Assembly: GCA_016584495.1 (NCBI GenBank)
Contig: WAID01000004.1
Location: forward strand, 1,922,001 to 1,986,000
Direction of reading: 5' to 3'
DNA from: Celoporthe dispersa
Lineage: Eukaryota > Ascomycota > Sordariomycetes > Diaporthales > Cryphonectriaceae
Length of the DNA: 64,000 nucleotides
The notes under the pieces: model-generated
What the model saw: the letters and a program-made list of their open reading frames with translations, nothing else
Database searches by the model: none
What the model was told of the DNA's origin: nothing
In this document: positions 11,089-23,006 of the stretch, piece after piece
Layout: each line of letters begins with the position of its first letter
Numbering within the stretch: position 1 is the first letter of the stretch
Translations under genes and position numbers: made by a program

Positions 11089-14000
11089 GACTAAGTTTCT
11101 GGGCGAAGACTGCTTTTCGGGATCGTTCTTTTTCTTGAATAGATTCGTTTAGAAGACAGCTGATGTCGTCGTCCAATGGGGAATAAAAAAAAAGCCTGCT
11201 GTTCTCTAGCCAGCTAGACATTTATTAGAACAGGTATCGTGACATTGGATCGTAGAGTTGCCAGTTAGGTGGATGAAAAGTCACAGCTGGCCTTATATTC
11301 AGGCTGAAGAGGCTCGTCTTCGAGGACAAGTGCATGTGACGATGTGGTTTCCATGGAAAGAGAAGTGTCAGTGTGAGGGGTGTTGCGGGTCCGAAGGCTC
11401 GCCGTCAGTGCCCTTGGAATGTACGGCGTCGAGGTGACCTTCGCAGAATCTGTTGGATATGGCGCTTGCCAGGATCCTCAGCAGCTGGACTGTACCACCG
11501 GGTCGTTGCGCTCAGGCTCTCGATCTGCTGGTCAAGCATTTTGGGACATTTCGAGGTGTGCTCAAGATCTTGTCTTATGTCAAGGAGAAAGTGTGGTGAG
11601 GGGCCCAGGCCTTCTTGGACTTGATATCAGCCTGTCTGCGGGGCTTGCGTACCGAATAGGGATGCTCTCCGGCTCGACCTTCTTTCCCCGGAGGATTACG
11701 CAGTACGGGAGGGCTGCTGCAAGGAAGTAAAAACTTGAGATCAGGCGGGTCCTCTACACCAACCAGGAGCCCAACGGGATGACCCAGCGGCTACAAATGT
11801 CAGCCGTACAGCCCCAACAGGTGTGGTAGCAGAGCCATCACAATGCTGGTAGTTCCTATTTGGCCAATATTTGGCTCTCGCAAGCTGCAGATGACTAGAT
11901 TTGTGGGAAAGTGAATCATACCTGGACACAAAGATGGATGTAGTCTCGAGCCTGAGAGGAGCAAGGGCTCCCACCCTGGCAGATAGCGGAAGAGCCCTAG
12001 GCTATAGGATACTATTCGTTCCCGTGAGCTGTGGAAGCGTCAATGGATGTTGAAGTATCTTTGCCGACCGTAGTGTTGCGATTCGCTGTCAGTGCAGGGT
12101 TCAGTGGCGTTATAGATGGTCTTGAAGACACCGTCAGTCTTGAAGCCTCCAGACAGCGCTGCCTCAGATCTCGAAAAGACTACGTAGGTCTGGTCATCTG
12201 AACTCTCTTCAAGTCGGTGAGACGATCTCTGTGCGACGCAGCGTTGGTTATTTGGAGGGGGATAGCCTCGGTGCGAACAAGCCCGACACGAATCACACCG
12301 CGTAAGCTTAATCTGGGCAGAGCCGAGCGCGTCGTGTCTGCCTCTGAGGGAATGTAGGAGGAATGAGACGATTCGAGTCAGTGTGCGGGGGAGAAGAAAG
12401 CTCTTTGGTGGTCAACAAAGATGACAGCACAGTCCTGGCAAACGGAGATCACAGCCGTGAGATACGGCGCCGGATAACTTCTTCGAGACCACGGTGAAGA
12501 TAGAGACGGGACAGGTTGTGATGACAGATATTCTCCCGAACTTATGGCGATACCCATGACCCTGTCCTTTCCATCGTGGGGTAAAGACTTGAAATAGCTG
12601 TGGGCTTCAGGGATGACCGGGTTCGTGGAGGTCTGCAAACACTGTACAGAACAGGGTCAGCACGAGGACCTGGAATCTGTATTGGCCGAGGCCTCCACAC
12701 TGTGATTAAGGTTGTTCAGGTACAGAGCACGTATCGCCCGCCGTTGCAGATCGCCTCGAGTCTTTGCAGGGCACACTGCCCAGATGGATATCGAGGTTCT
12801 GGGGTGACCACGGACCTTGCTGGCTCACTGTTAACGATCTACTCCAGATAAAGGAGGAGCAGTCTGGGCTCGTCGTCCTGAGGGAAGGAGGCCGACCAGG
12901 CGATGCCAGTTTTGTGTAAGTGGATGTTTGGGATTGTGACTGAGAACGTGTCGGGATTGTGTGAGAGCTTGGAGGACAATGTACACCCGAGGAGCATGTA
13001 ACTAAGCCTAGGATGTGCCGCAGCTTGGGAGAAAGCCGTGCCTGAGGATGCCTATTATTGTCGAGTGATGTCAATACCATAGACCCAGGGGAGCCTTCGG
13101 AGCAGTATGGCAAAGCATACCCGGGCGCTTTGTGAGGACCGCGGCCAGGGATGGACGCGCGCAGCATGCCTTGCCGGGCCACCAATGACCGTGCCTGGCC
13201 GCGCGAGTCTTTGTACTACTGTACGTATCGACCATCGTAATATCGGGATCACAGTGCGTCCACCAGAGGCCATCCCTGGGGTGGGGATCTACTATGGTAC
13301 TGAAATGACATGTCGGGGCGGCTGAAGGCGTGACTTGGATCCTTGCGGCCCGGTCCACGAGGTACGTAAAACTTAGGAGGGTCCTCGAGCGGGAACCATT
13401 CCTGTCATCTTGTCGTGTTGAATGGTGTGCTGAAGTGGGACCCGCGCACCCTGTCACGGAGATATGGGTAAGCACTCTGAGGCGATGCCGGGCCCGACGC
13501 CAGCCATCACAGTCATAACAGGTTCCTGCCTCCACAGGGTTGGCCGGCCAGGACACTACCGCCCGCCTTGCCTCGTCGCCCATCATGATGCGGTCTAGAT
13601 GCTGCAGGAGGCGCGCCGGCCCTCCCGAGGTCCTAGAGCCTGTCTTATCGTGTGTGTGTTGGGGAGCCCACCGCAGCCGCCCGGATAATGGCAATGGCGA
13701 GACACCGCCACGCCTGGAGCTCACGGAAGGTTGATGTGGCCAAGGCCAGGCCGGCCAGTAGCAGACACACATCCTGGTCACGTCCAGCGTGCAGAGTTCG
13801 GAAGACCGATCCTTCGCCAAGAAGAAAGGGGCATGGCCATCTCTCCCTAGCACACGCCGCCCGAGGGCCATCCCCAAGGTCCTCGGGGCCCAGTCGCATG
13901 CAATGAGACGTGGATCATTAAGCGTGATTGATATAGGTTTACCGGCTCCTGACACTTATGGGCTGTCTCATGAATTTCCCGAGGAGGGCCATATTGGGAT

Positions 14001-14792
14001 ATGAGAGAGAGCTTGGAGCTCAACTCGAGGGGAGCAGCCGGCCGTCGAGGCTCTCTCCCATATGGCGATTGGCGCCGCCAACAGGGTCCCTTTGGCTGCG
14101 GGCCCTGGTTTGAAAGAGGGCAGACCATGTCAGGGACGTGGTAGTGGTGTCGGTACCATAGTATGCGTACATAGTGGTGACTGTAGGATGAAGAGAGGGC
14201 AGAGGGGCCGCCCACGCAGGGACCAGAATGCGACGTGGGCGCGTGGATCAAGCCTCTTGGAGCATGTCGGCGAGGGTTCGACTTGGGACGGATCAGTCAA
14301 GGGCCTCCCAGGCCTGGACACGCTTTCGGACGACTGCGGGGCCCTGTCGGCGGGGGTGAGATTTTTGTGGGCGGAAGCAAGGCTGGCCATGTCGACCGGC
14401 TCGTGTCGAGTGGGTTGTCAGAGGTGGTCAAGAGGGAAGAAGACCTTGCCCTACCACGCGATGTGGTTACCAAGTGCGTTCCAGAAAGGGCAACGGTCGT
14501 TCTCCGTCCTGGAGCCAAACCCTCTCTCTTGGGACCTGGAACCTGGATCTGGAACCTGGGCTCACAGGCGTTGTGGGGCATGGCAGGAACCTAGATACCT
14601 GCACCTGCTGCAGTTAAGTGAGTGCAGTGCAAGTTAGTACGGATTCGTACGGTGCCGCCTGCCCTGTACATGATGATCGACGCCCCAGTCAGCCACGTCC
14701 TGGTGGCGCCCCGGAGCTAACCGGCATCTCCTGATTGGCTGTACACTACCCTGGTGGATACCTTGGTAGTTCTCTCGACGACTTCCCCATAA

Positions 14793-14818
14793 TACTACAT
14801 AGTACGTACTATGTAGTA
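14793..14818. repeat. 26-bp perfect palindrome centred on AGTACGTACT
   Basis: The sequence equals its reverse complement for 26 bases (centre between 14805 and 14806). Related TACTATAGTA/TACCATGGTA palindromes recur in other intergenic regions of the window. Confidence 0.9.
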
Positions 14819-15395
14819 GTAATAATCCCAGGACGCTGGCACCTGCTGGGAAGCAGCCAAGGAGCCCGGTCTTGCCCCCCCCCCTTCTTCATCCCCTCTT
14901 TCCCTACACCATTACGCAGACCCCGAGCTTTGCAACCACCTTCGTCCTCTTACTCCTCCAGCCCATCGACGATCTGGATAGGAGAGGGGCAGGGAGAGAA
15001 AGAGAGAGAAGGAAAAAAAAAAAAAATCTGTCCCTTGGAAGAGGACCACTGCGACTCGGCAAGGGGCCAACGCGTGTGGAGTTTTTGCAATCTTGCTGAC
15101 GACGTTAGACATCACACGACGATGCCTTCGCAACCCCTTTAATCTCTGCTCTCTCACATTTTGCCTGCCCGTTCTTGAGGCATCCTGAGTCTCATGGCCA
15201 CAGCACCTAGGATCTTCCGCCTGCATCTGGACCTGGATCTGGGCCTGGCTCTGGGCCTCGCATGCATCCGGGAGGACGGCATCCTGTCATTCCTACAGCT
15301 GACCGGATGCCTCTTACAGACACACCCTCCTTCTCGGTCGAGCGATCATGTTGCCTCCATCCAGAGAGCCTAGTGTCGTCTCATTATCGATCGTC

Positions 15396-15396
<1 letters not shown>

Positions 15397-15429
<33 letters not shown>
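15397..15429. repeat. (AC)n microsatellite
   Basis: Perfect AC dinucleotide run of about 33 bp in the gene-free interval. Confidence 0.95.
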
Positions 15430-15430
<1 letters not shown>

Positions 15431-18239
15431 CAGACGAACTCATCATGACCCAGAGCCCGGACCACACCCCCCTCTCCTCACCCCAACCCGATCGGGTCCA
15501 GTCGATCCCAACTTCTGAGCTGGAGATCATGGCCGAGCTTTCGCCGGGGCTTATGCCGGTGGTGATGGAGGGCTGGCGCTGCGTGATGACACTCTCTGCT
15601 GCAAGATGCAAGGCCCCAACATGCCGGGCAGGAGATCTCGAGCTAGCTACGAGGGATTTTATGAAGCACGTGGTCCTCCCATCCGCCCATCCGCCGCGTA
15701 GAGACAGACTGCCGGGTCCCTCGAGGAGATCCTGCAAGAAAGGTTTGAGATCCCCAACCGCCGCCGCTACCGCCGAGGTCTCCCACAGATTCTTGACCGT
15801 TGAAGACCATCATCCATGTAGTTACTGACTCCGCGACAGAGAATGATATTTCAACTTGATATACGGTACTCAGCTGGCCCCGGGGCCTGTCGGACACTGT
15901 ACTATGTACTACTAACTGCTCCAGGGACCACTTCCGATCTGATCCACTAGGAAATCGTACGATACCTGCAGATCTGGCAGCCATTGGCGTGGCGCCAATT
16001 AGCCTGTATCGTTACGGCGGGGGAGGACCACACTCTCAGCGGCAAGATCTGGAATCAAAAGTACCAGAATGTCTCTGCGAGGCGCGTCAATATCTGACAG
16101 ATGATCTGCAGGGCATCGAGAACACCATGCGCGGATTTTCTTTGTGCTGACATCGCATTATAGTATTGCTCACCATCTGCCATAGTAGGCCATGATCAGC
16201 GCCGATCTCTGATCTGCGCGGTGACCAGCCCACGCAGCTGGTACCAGGTCGCTGACCGGGTTGCCATGGTCGTCGACGACAGGATACTCGACGACTGCCT
16301 ACATGGTACCATCGCATGTGTAGATGCCCGACTGCTGCATGCCTCCCTCCTGGGTACCTACTATAGTACATAATATAAGACGCACAGGGTGACACCGCGG
16401 CCCGCAGCGCAGGAATATCGGGCTCACCTGCATTGGTGTATGGCTACCTGACTGCTAGCTCCACCATGTGTGGGAAATGGAATGATGATCAGGAAGAGTG
16501 TACCATGCAGGGGACGTTGCATCTTCGAATTCCTAGTGCTGAATTTCCGTCAATCAGCAGCTCTTGGTTGCACATCTGTGAGGGTCCTTTTGATCTTTGC
16601 CTGCGCCCCGGACACAACAACACGGGGTGTGAAAACCAGTCTTGTCGACCGTGTCTCAGTCGGACCTCAACGATGTTGCTCCCATGACCTCACGCATCCT
16701 ACGGTGGCGACAGTTTCCGTATCGAAAACACCCACACACACAGAGAGAGAGAGAGAGCGAGTGGGTGTGATATAGTGGAACAAGATATGGGAATTAGCCG
16801 CCCTACCATCCTGAGTTGACGCGTGAGCCGAGGAACCTATCGGAATAGTACCAAATGAGCTCATCGGTACTTCGTTCATAGTCTCCGGGTGACCAAGTCT
16901 CATTACACGCCGTCAAGGCCCCACGGCTTCAGCCAATACCTGACTTGTCTTTGATGCAGGACAAAGTGCAGTCCCCGTCACTAATATACTGGCACTAGGC
17001 ACGATCCCAAGAAGAACCGTGCACATACTGTGTGCGTGGTGGGCGTTGCCAGAATCCCTATAGAAAATGATCTCATCAAACACATCGCAGCGCTTCGTAT
17101 TCCTTCTCCAGACAATCTAACGACAGCTGCAGCTCCTGACCGAAGTATAGCTCACAGCTACGTTACACGCATAAGTATCTGCCGTCCACTTTCTAATAGT
17201 GACTTATCTTATTCGGAAAGACGGTAGTTATATCACAACCAGGAAGACTATGTAGTACTGGAGAGCACCAGAGACCACCAGGTCACCAGAGGTTTCAAGC
17301 TGACTCACCGGTCTCTATGTGTGTGTGTCCCAAGATGAGACACGACTGCAACGCCAAGATTCATCCCATGTGGGATGCTGATGTATGTACTATATACATA
17401 GCAGCCAGTGCAGATCCGAAAATGCAATGTGACCATACTTCAGACGGAAGGTGTCCATTTTTCTCTCTCCCTACAGGGCTGCCGATGTATTTGCCGCGAC
17501 AGTGGGCATTGTGTGGGGGGAGGGGGAGGATGAGGAGAGAAAGAGAAACTTCAGAGGCGCGTGTCGTGCGGGAAGCTGACTGCTTCTGCTGAAGTTGTTT
17601 TTCCAATGCAGCTAGAAGAATCCTTTAGGTTGTTGAAACTTATGCCAGGCTAGATAATGACCATGTCTAATTCCACTAATCACCCAAAAGCACTATATCG
17701 TACCAAAGAATCGAACCCAATCCCTACATATACGTGTAGAAAAGTTTGAAGATCTGAATATTGTAGAAATGTTATAGACAGTACCATGGTAGGTTCCACC
17801 CTGGAATCTGGGGAAGGGAGATCTTATCTTATCCAGATCTTATCTGACGGTCCTCGTATATAGCAGAAGGGGAATATATATACAGTTCAAGCCTTGAGAA
17901 AAGAAATGCCATGATGCCCGACATGCACATCTGATCTATTTACCGTATTCCAACAATTGCCGTCAGACAGACTACAACCACCCTTAATCCCGGATCGGCA
18001 TGCATAGGACTACCCGCTCTGCCTGCCTACACACCGAGAGAGATAGTGACACACTCGCCTGACTTCCCGGCGCCCCGGCAAGCTGACTGACTCGCGATGG
18101 TGCCTCTTGCTTCAGGAGAGGGGGACGCAAGTGGTGGAAAGGCACTTCTCAGGCACATGCCTACAGTAGGTGGTGGTATCGCGCTGGTTGGGTTTGTGGG
18201 CCGTAGGACCATCAAGTGAGACAGATGCCAGTGGGTCTG

Positions 18240-18450
18240 CCTTTTTTCCCCTCGGCCCTGTCTTTTTTTCCTCTTCCCATCACCTCTTTTTTTTTCTTTC
18301 TCTTCTTTTCTTTTCTTTTTTTCCCCCCGCCTATTGCTCTAGACCTTTCCATTGGGAGAGGTCGTAAGCAGCCACGAGTCTGCTGAGGCCCGTGATGGCC
18401 CCCAACTTCCCTTTTTTTCTTTCGTCTTTTCTTTTTCTCCCGCCTTCCTT
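18240..18450 (+). repeat. Pyrimidine (T/C)-rich tracts
   Basis: Dense T/TC runs at about 18240-18325 and 18405-18450. Similar tracts lie at 19015-19060, 19830-19885 and 20588-20670. CT tracts are common in fungal promoters and 5' UTRs, but no transcript start is assignable here. Confidence 0.5.
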
Positions 18451-20633
18451 GCTCCTCTACTATTATGCTTGCCTATCGAGATACCGACCAAGTCTAGCTC
18501 TTGGAACCCCCTCCCCCTGCCGCCCCCGTCGTCACGGAAAAGACGGTCCTGTGGCCGAGTGAGGATCTTTTCAGCACGGATGATACCCATCTCCACGTCG
18601 CGGCATGAGACTGAGGGGGTAACCCTGAAGGGAGGGAGGGATCACTGGGAAGCAACTGCCCAAAAAAAACAAATAAAAATAAATAAATAAAAAATACAGG
18701 GCGCCGGCAGCGGAATGGGTAGGTTAGAGTCCTTGCTGTCTATTCCGGGTGGGCCAGTCTCTCAAGCGCGTCACTCGGGTTGCCTCTCCTCCTACGTATG
18801 TCGGTCTCTCTCTCTTTTTCTCAATACGCCGGTCCTATCGAAGCATGTGTGATGACAATTGCTGTATTATCGGCTGGGCGGCTTCCGCTGTGGAGTCCTG
18901 GCTTGTCTGACGGCAGCACGCCACTTGGGCTTACTTGGTTGGCCCTCGACGGCCGTCGTGGTGTTGCTTTTCCTATGTGAGACCGGGCTCTTTCCCTTCC
19001 TCCTCCCACCCTTCCGTCCCTTTTTTCTTTTTCTTGTTTTTTTTGTTTTTGTTTTTTGTGAACCCCCTCTCTCTCCCGTGCCGTTCAGCCAACAGGATGC
19101 ATGTATGTATCCAGTGCCCTGGTCCATCCTGGTCGTTTGGTACGCCACCGTGCCGAGACAGGGAAGAGCAATGCCCATCACTTCAGGAAAAAGCAGACTG
19201 TGGATTGTCAAAGAAAGCATGGTACACAATCCTGTCACAGTGTGTGTCTCTGCTGGCGCCGTTACATACTAATTTTCCCCACAGGGGGAGTTTCCTTTGA
19301 TTCACCTACAGATAGATAGATGGTGGTAGTGTTACTACTATGTAATATCGCAGAGTACTACATCCATTAACTTCAATCTGCGCTGTAGGAACCGGAAAGG
19401 CAATCCGTAGGGACAAGCAGAAACAACAACCCTGTGGCGCATCAGGCGCGGTTGGAGCTTCGGGGGGGAGGGGGTTGGGAGGGGGAAGGGGACACGCCAG
19501 GGCCTGGGCCTTGTCCAGTGAATGTCGTTCGATGCGTGCGGTTCCGCATCCGCACGGGACGTTCCTACTATCTCGATACGGTTTCACCTTGATGCGGCGA
19601 GGTGGCAATGGTGACACCAGCTTGCTTTGATATGGCACAGGAAGAAAGAGAGGGGGAAAAGCAGGGCGAAAAGCTATCAACCAACCAACCAAAAGAACGC
19701 AATACGTTATTTATTGGGTTTTACTCGGCAAGTTATCGGAGAATGGATCGGCAAAGAGAGAAAAAAAAAAGGAGAAGGAGGAGGAGGAGAAGGTACTGGT
19801 ACCTCCAGGGACAGAGGTAGTGCCCACACCTCTTTTTTCTCTCTTTTTTTCGTCTTCTCTCTCTCTCTTTCCCTTCTTCTCTTCTGGTGTTGGGGGTGGA
19901 TTTTCTTTTGGCTTGTGGATACCTGCTCTCGGCTGTCGCTCATGGGTTCTGAACCGGGCAAGGGGGGTTTCTGCCTTTTTCTTGGACGGTTTGACGGGCC
20001 ATCGACATCATCGAGCACAAATGATACATCGGAACGAGGAGAATGAGCGGCCCACACAGGAGAGCACAGGCCATTACGAGGCAACGGAAAACAAGTTCGT
20101 CTGGTGCCAGAGATTTCATATGACGACTGGCTCTTCTTAGGTGAATAATATACTATAGTATAGCAGGGCGGAGAAGGGGGCAAGGGCCTCGCTCCGGTCC
20201 TGGAGGCGCTTTGAGACAAGCGCTGGCTTGTAAAACTACCTTTTGCTTTTTGTACCATAGTATAACCGTAATTCAAGGGTGATGGGGGTGTTATGGGGCG
20301 TGTCTCAACACATCCCTGGGCTCGCAGCAAGCCACAGTGGGAACTCTAAGACATGCCACTCTGGTTTGGTTCACGCACAGCTTGGCACGCATCCCCCACG
20401 CTCGATTCGACTCGCCCTTTTCTCTCAACACACACGTGTCGGATATGCCTCCGTGACCCGACCAGGCGGTGTTTTGATTATTTCCGTGTCTCCAGCTTAC
20501 TCAGCTCGCAGCGTACCTACCTACACAGTATGCACACTACACACATCTTGAGTCGGGATCAGTCTTTCCAGGACGATGTTTGATGGGATTTTTTCCTTTT
20601 TTTTTTCTTTTCTTTTTTTCCCTTTGTTCTTGT

Positions 20634-20660
20634 TTCTCTCTCTCTCTCTTTCTCTCTCTC
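20634..20660. repeat. CT-rich simple repeat
   Basis: Imperfect (CT)n run embedded in a longer pyrimidine tract about 500 bp upstream of the MOSC start codon. Confidence 0.7.
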
Positions 20661-21146
20661 CTTTCTTTAGTTTTCTGGCTGGAGAGGGATCTCCAAGAAA
20701 GTATGGTCTCAGTTCAGTTCAGGGTGCTTGGGCTGACGCGAGCACGGGCAGAAAGCAGCGTAGGAATTGGAAGAGCTGCGAAACACCACGACTCCTTTTA
20801 GTGTCGCAAGATGAACTCCTGACAGCCTGGACTCGACGCCCCTCAACCACAGCTCAAGCTCATACCAACCTGTCCATCAACCAAAAGTGTAGAGTTATTT
20901 ATTTATTTATTTTTATTAAAAAATAGAGAGACAAGAGAAAACTGTTTCAACCCTTTCTTTCTTATTTTTGCACGCATAGAAAACAAATTTGAAAGAGAGA
21001 GAGAAAAAAAAACCCCCCACCCACCAAAACCAACCAAAACACCCAGCCATACATGCCTCAGCCAAGCTGATGCAGACCCGTTGAAACGCTGCTGCAAACA
21101 ACACACGAACATACCCTAATCAGCATCCCACCACCCCGCCGGACCG

Positions 21147-22691
21147 ATGGACGCCCTGATCAACGTCCACAACACCACCGCCACCCCAGAAGGCGGACGG
21201 CCTGCCCTCCCCACCGACGCAGGCTCCATCTTCGTCCTCATCACGACCCTCATCGTCTTCTTTGGGCCCCTCTTCGTGCTCTTCCCGCCCTTCCCGCCGT
21301 CCAAGAGCGATGCCCTGACCGAGACGCACAACAAGCTCGGCCTCGAGCCCGCCAGGTCCAACCTGAGGAAGAAGAAGAAGAAGGAGGAGGAGGCGGAGGG
21401 CAGGACCGCAGTGGCCGCAGCATCAGGTCCCTCTTCGTCTACCCCGTCGAGCCGTGCGGCGGCGTCGAGCTCGCCCGCGCAAAGGTCACCGCCACAGGCC
21501 TCGAGTTCGACCGCCTGTTCACCCTCGCCCAGCTCCGCAGCCCCTTCCCCGTGTCCACATCCACCGAGGACGACGACGGCGACGACCACCAAGGGGGCCT
21601 CAGCAGGCCGCCACCGCTGGGAGGCCATCACCCCCCGCCAGTTCCCCCTCCTCGCCACCGTCGAGGTCGAGCTGTGGCGCCCGGACCTGGCCAAGATCAA
21701 GGGCTTCCGCGATGTCACCGCCGGGTCCTCGAGGGAGGTCTTCCTCATCCTGCGGTTCCCCTGGCGCGCCGATGGGCTGTTCACGGGGCTGTGGGACGTG
21801 TTTTCCGCCAAGTGCAGCCGCGGCTGGCGGGCGCAGCCTGTCGTCGAGGTGATGCTTCCCGTGGCGTGTCCGAGCGCTGCGGAGATTGCGGAGAAGGGGT
21901 ATACCTTTGAGGAGGTGAGGTTGTCGCGCAGCGGGGAGGAGGCCACGGCGTTGAACATGGGGTGTGAGCTGCCCGAGGAGCTGAGGTTGTACCTGGGCGT
22001 GAGCAACAAGCTGGCGCTGTTCAGAGTCGACCCGGTCGGCTTGAGGGAGGTATACGACAAGGCCGTGCCGCAAGGTGAGGACGCTGGAGCCCGGCCTGCT
22101 GTGGGCTTTCAGGACCCGGTGAGTGCAGTCGTTGGAGACGTAGAGCTGAGGAGGGTTTGCCGTTGTGCTGACAAGCGCGCGCAGCATCCGGTTCGTGTCA
22201 CGAGTCTGGCCAGTCTGCGGGGCCTGGAGTCCAGGGAGACGAAGGAGGAGAAGCTGCAGGAGCTGAGCCTAGGGCGATCACGGGCCAACATATTCGGTAA
22301 GCTGTCTTCCTGAATAGGACACGATCGATTCTTCGTGGGAGGAGACGGACTAATTGTATATACAAAAAGTGTCTGGACTGCCTCCTTGCGATGAGCACAG
22401 CTGGAGGAAGATCAAGGTCAAGCCAGAGGGCGCACAAGCGCTGGACGAGGCAACATTCCAAGTCTCGAGCCCGGCTACCAGGTAAGAATATCTGCAGCTT
22501 AGGACCCAAAGGCAATAGATGGGGGAGAAGGGCTTCTGCTGACACCAAGACCCTTTAGATCTGAGCCAAACATGGACGAGGGCGCCCTCAAGACGAGTCA
22601 TCTTGAAGTGCAGATGGTGCCTCTCTTTAAGGACACGGACTCGCCCGACACTTTCATAGAGGTAGGAATGTCGATAGAGGTCTTGGACTAG
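21147..22691 (+). CDS. MOSC-domain protein with N-terminal membrane anchor (mARC-like)
   Basis: Fungal MOSC/MOSC_N protein related to mitochondrial amidoxime-reducing component and Moco-sulfurase C-termini. The N-terminus has one hydrophobic segment (about residues 27-50, SIFVLITTLIVFFGPLFVLF). The MOSC_N block (RSLFVYPVEPCGGVELARA) lies in another frame from 21424, and ITPRQFPLLATVEVEL returns to the first. A one-base loss between about 21370 and 21400 and an extra G in G5 at 21593-21597 explain this. Introns are 22119-22184, 22297-22369 and 22482-22558. The end is MQMVPLFKDT...VGMSIEVLD. The exons total 1329 nt, 442 aa. Where relatives carry a CRTxRC-type motif this protein reads SPATRS, and about 25 following residues appear absent, so cofactor binding is doubtful. 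Confidence 0.85.
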
Positions 22692-23006
22692 GACTAGCAC
22701 GTGTACAGGAGATAATAGCGCAAGCTATCCTAGCAGGTTGATGCCATAGAGAGACTGGCGGATATGAAGAGAAAAAAAAAGGATACCCAACAGCACATGG
22801 AGAAACACCCTCATCCAATCATAAAACCACTAATTCCACCAAACTTGCCCATCAGAACCGTCTGTATGTCGTCACACATGTACGTGATCCCAAGGAAAAC
22901 GCTTGAAGGTGCTGCCCACGCCACGTTTCTTGTGCTCAACTGCAGCCAGACGGTAACCACCCAGACCCAAACTCCGGAAACAATAGTCAAGAGACAATCC
23001 CATACC
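22692..23006. other. Convergent 3' region, MOSC / SMC2
   Basis: 315 bp between convergent stop codons. No gene was seen; it includes an A9 run near 22775. Confidence 0.6.

Larger units (their letters stand above)
11089..21146. other. 10 kb stretch without supportable genes
   Basis: Divergent interval between the Zn2Cys6 gene and the MOSC gene. I checked the longer ORFs (for example 13071-13955 minus and 14062-14637 plus). Their translations are low-complexity or have overlapping open frames on both strands, and none resembles a family. 13.0-14.6 kb is relatively GC-rich, and 17.6-17.9 kb is AT-rich. From 18.2 to 20.7 kb there are repeated T/TC tracts. It contains (AC)n at 15397-15429, a 26-bp palindrome at 14793-14818 and several TACTATAGTA-like palindromes. 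No terminal repeats, transposase or reverse-transcriptase motif was seen. It may hold regulatory DNA, non-coding RNA or decayed sequence. Confidence 0.6.

Noticed and set aside
13071..13955. 294-codon minus-strand ORF in the gene desert
   Set aside because: Low-complexity translation, overlapping ORFs on both strands in GC-rich DNA, no domain or splice pattern.
14062..14637. 191-codon plus-strand ORF
   Set aside because: No family resemblance; antisense frames are equally open.
15397..15429. AC repeat as a recombination or origin element
   Set aside because: Ordinary microsatellite with no supporting context.
17680..17760. tRNA B-box-like sequence on the minus strand (GGGTTCGATTC)
   Set aside because: The T-arm stem does not pair and no acceptor or anticodon arm could be found.
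11089..21146. RIP-mutated transposon
   Set aside because: The interval is not uniformly AT-rich and shows no transposase, reverse transcriptase or terminal repeats, though a very decayed element cannot be excluded.
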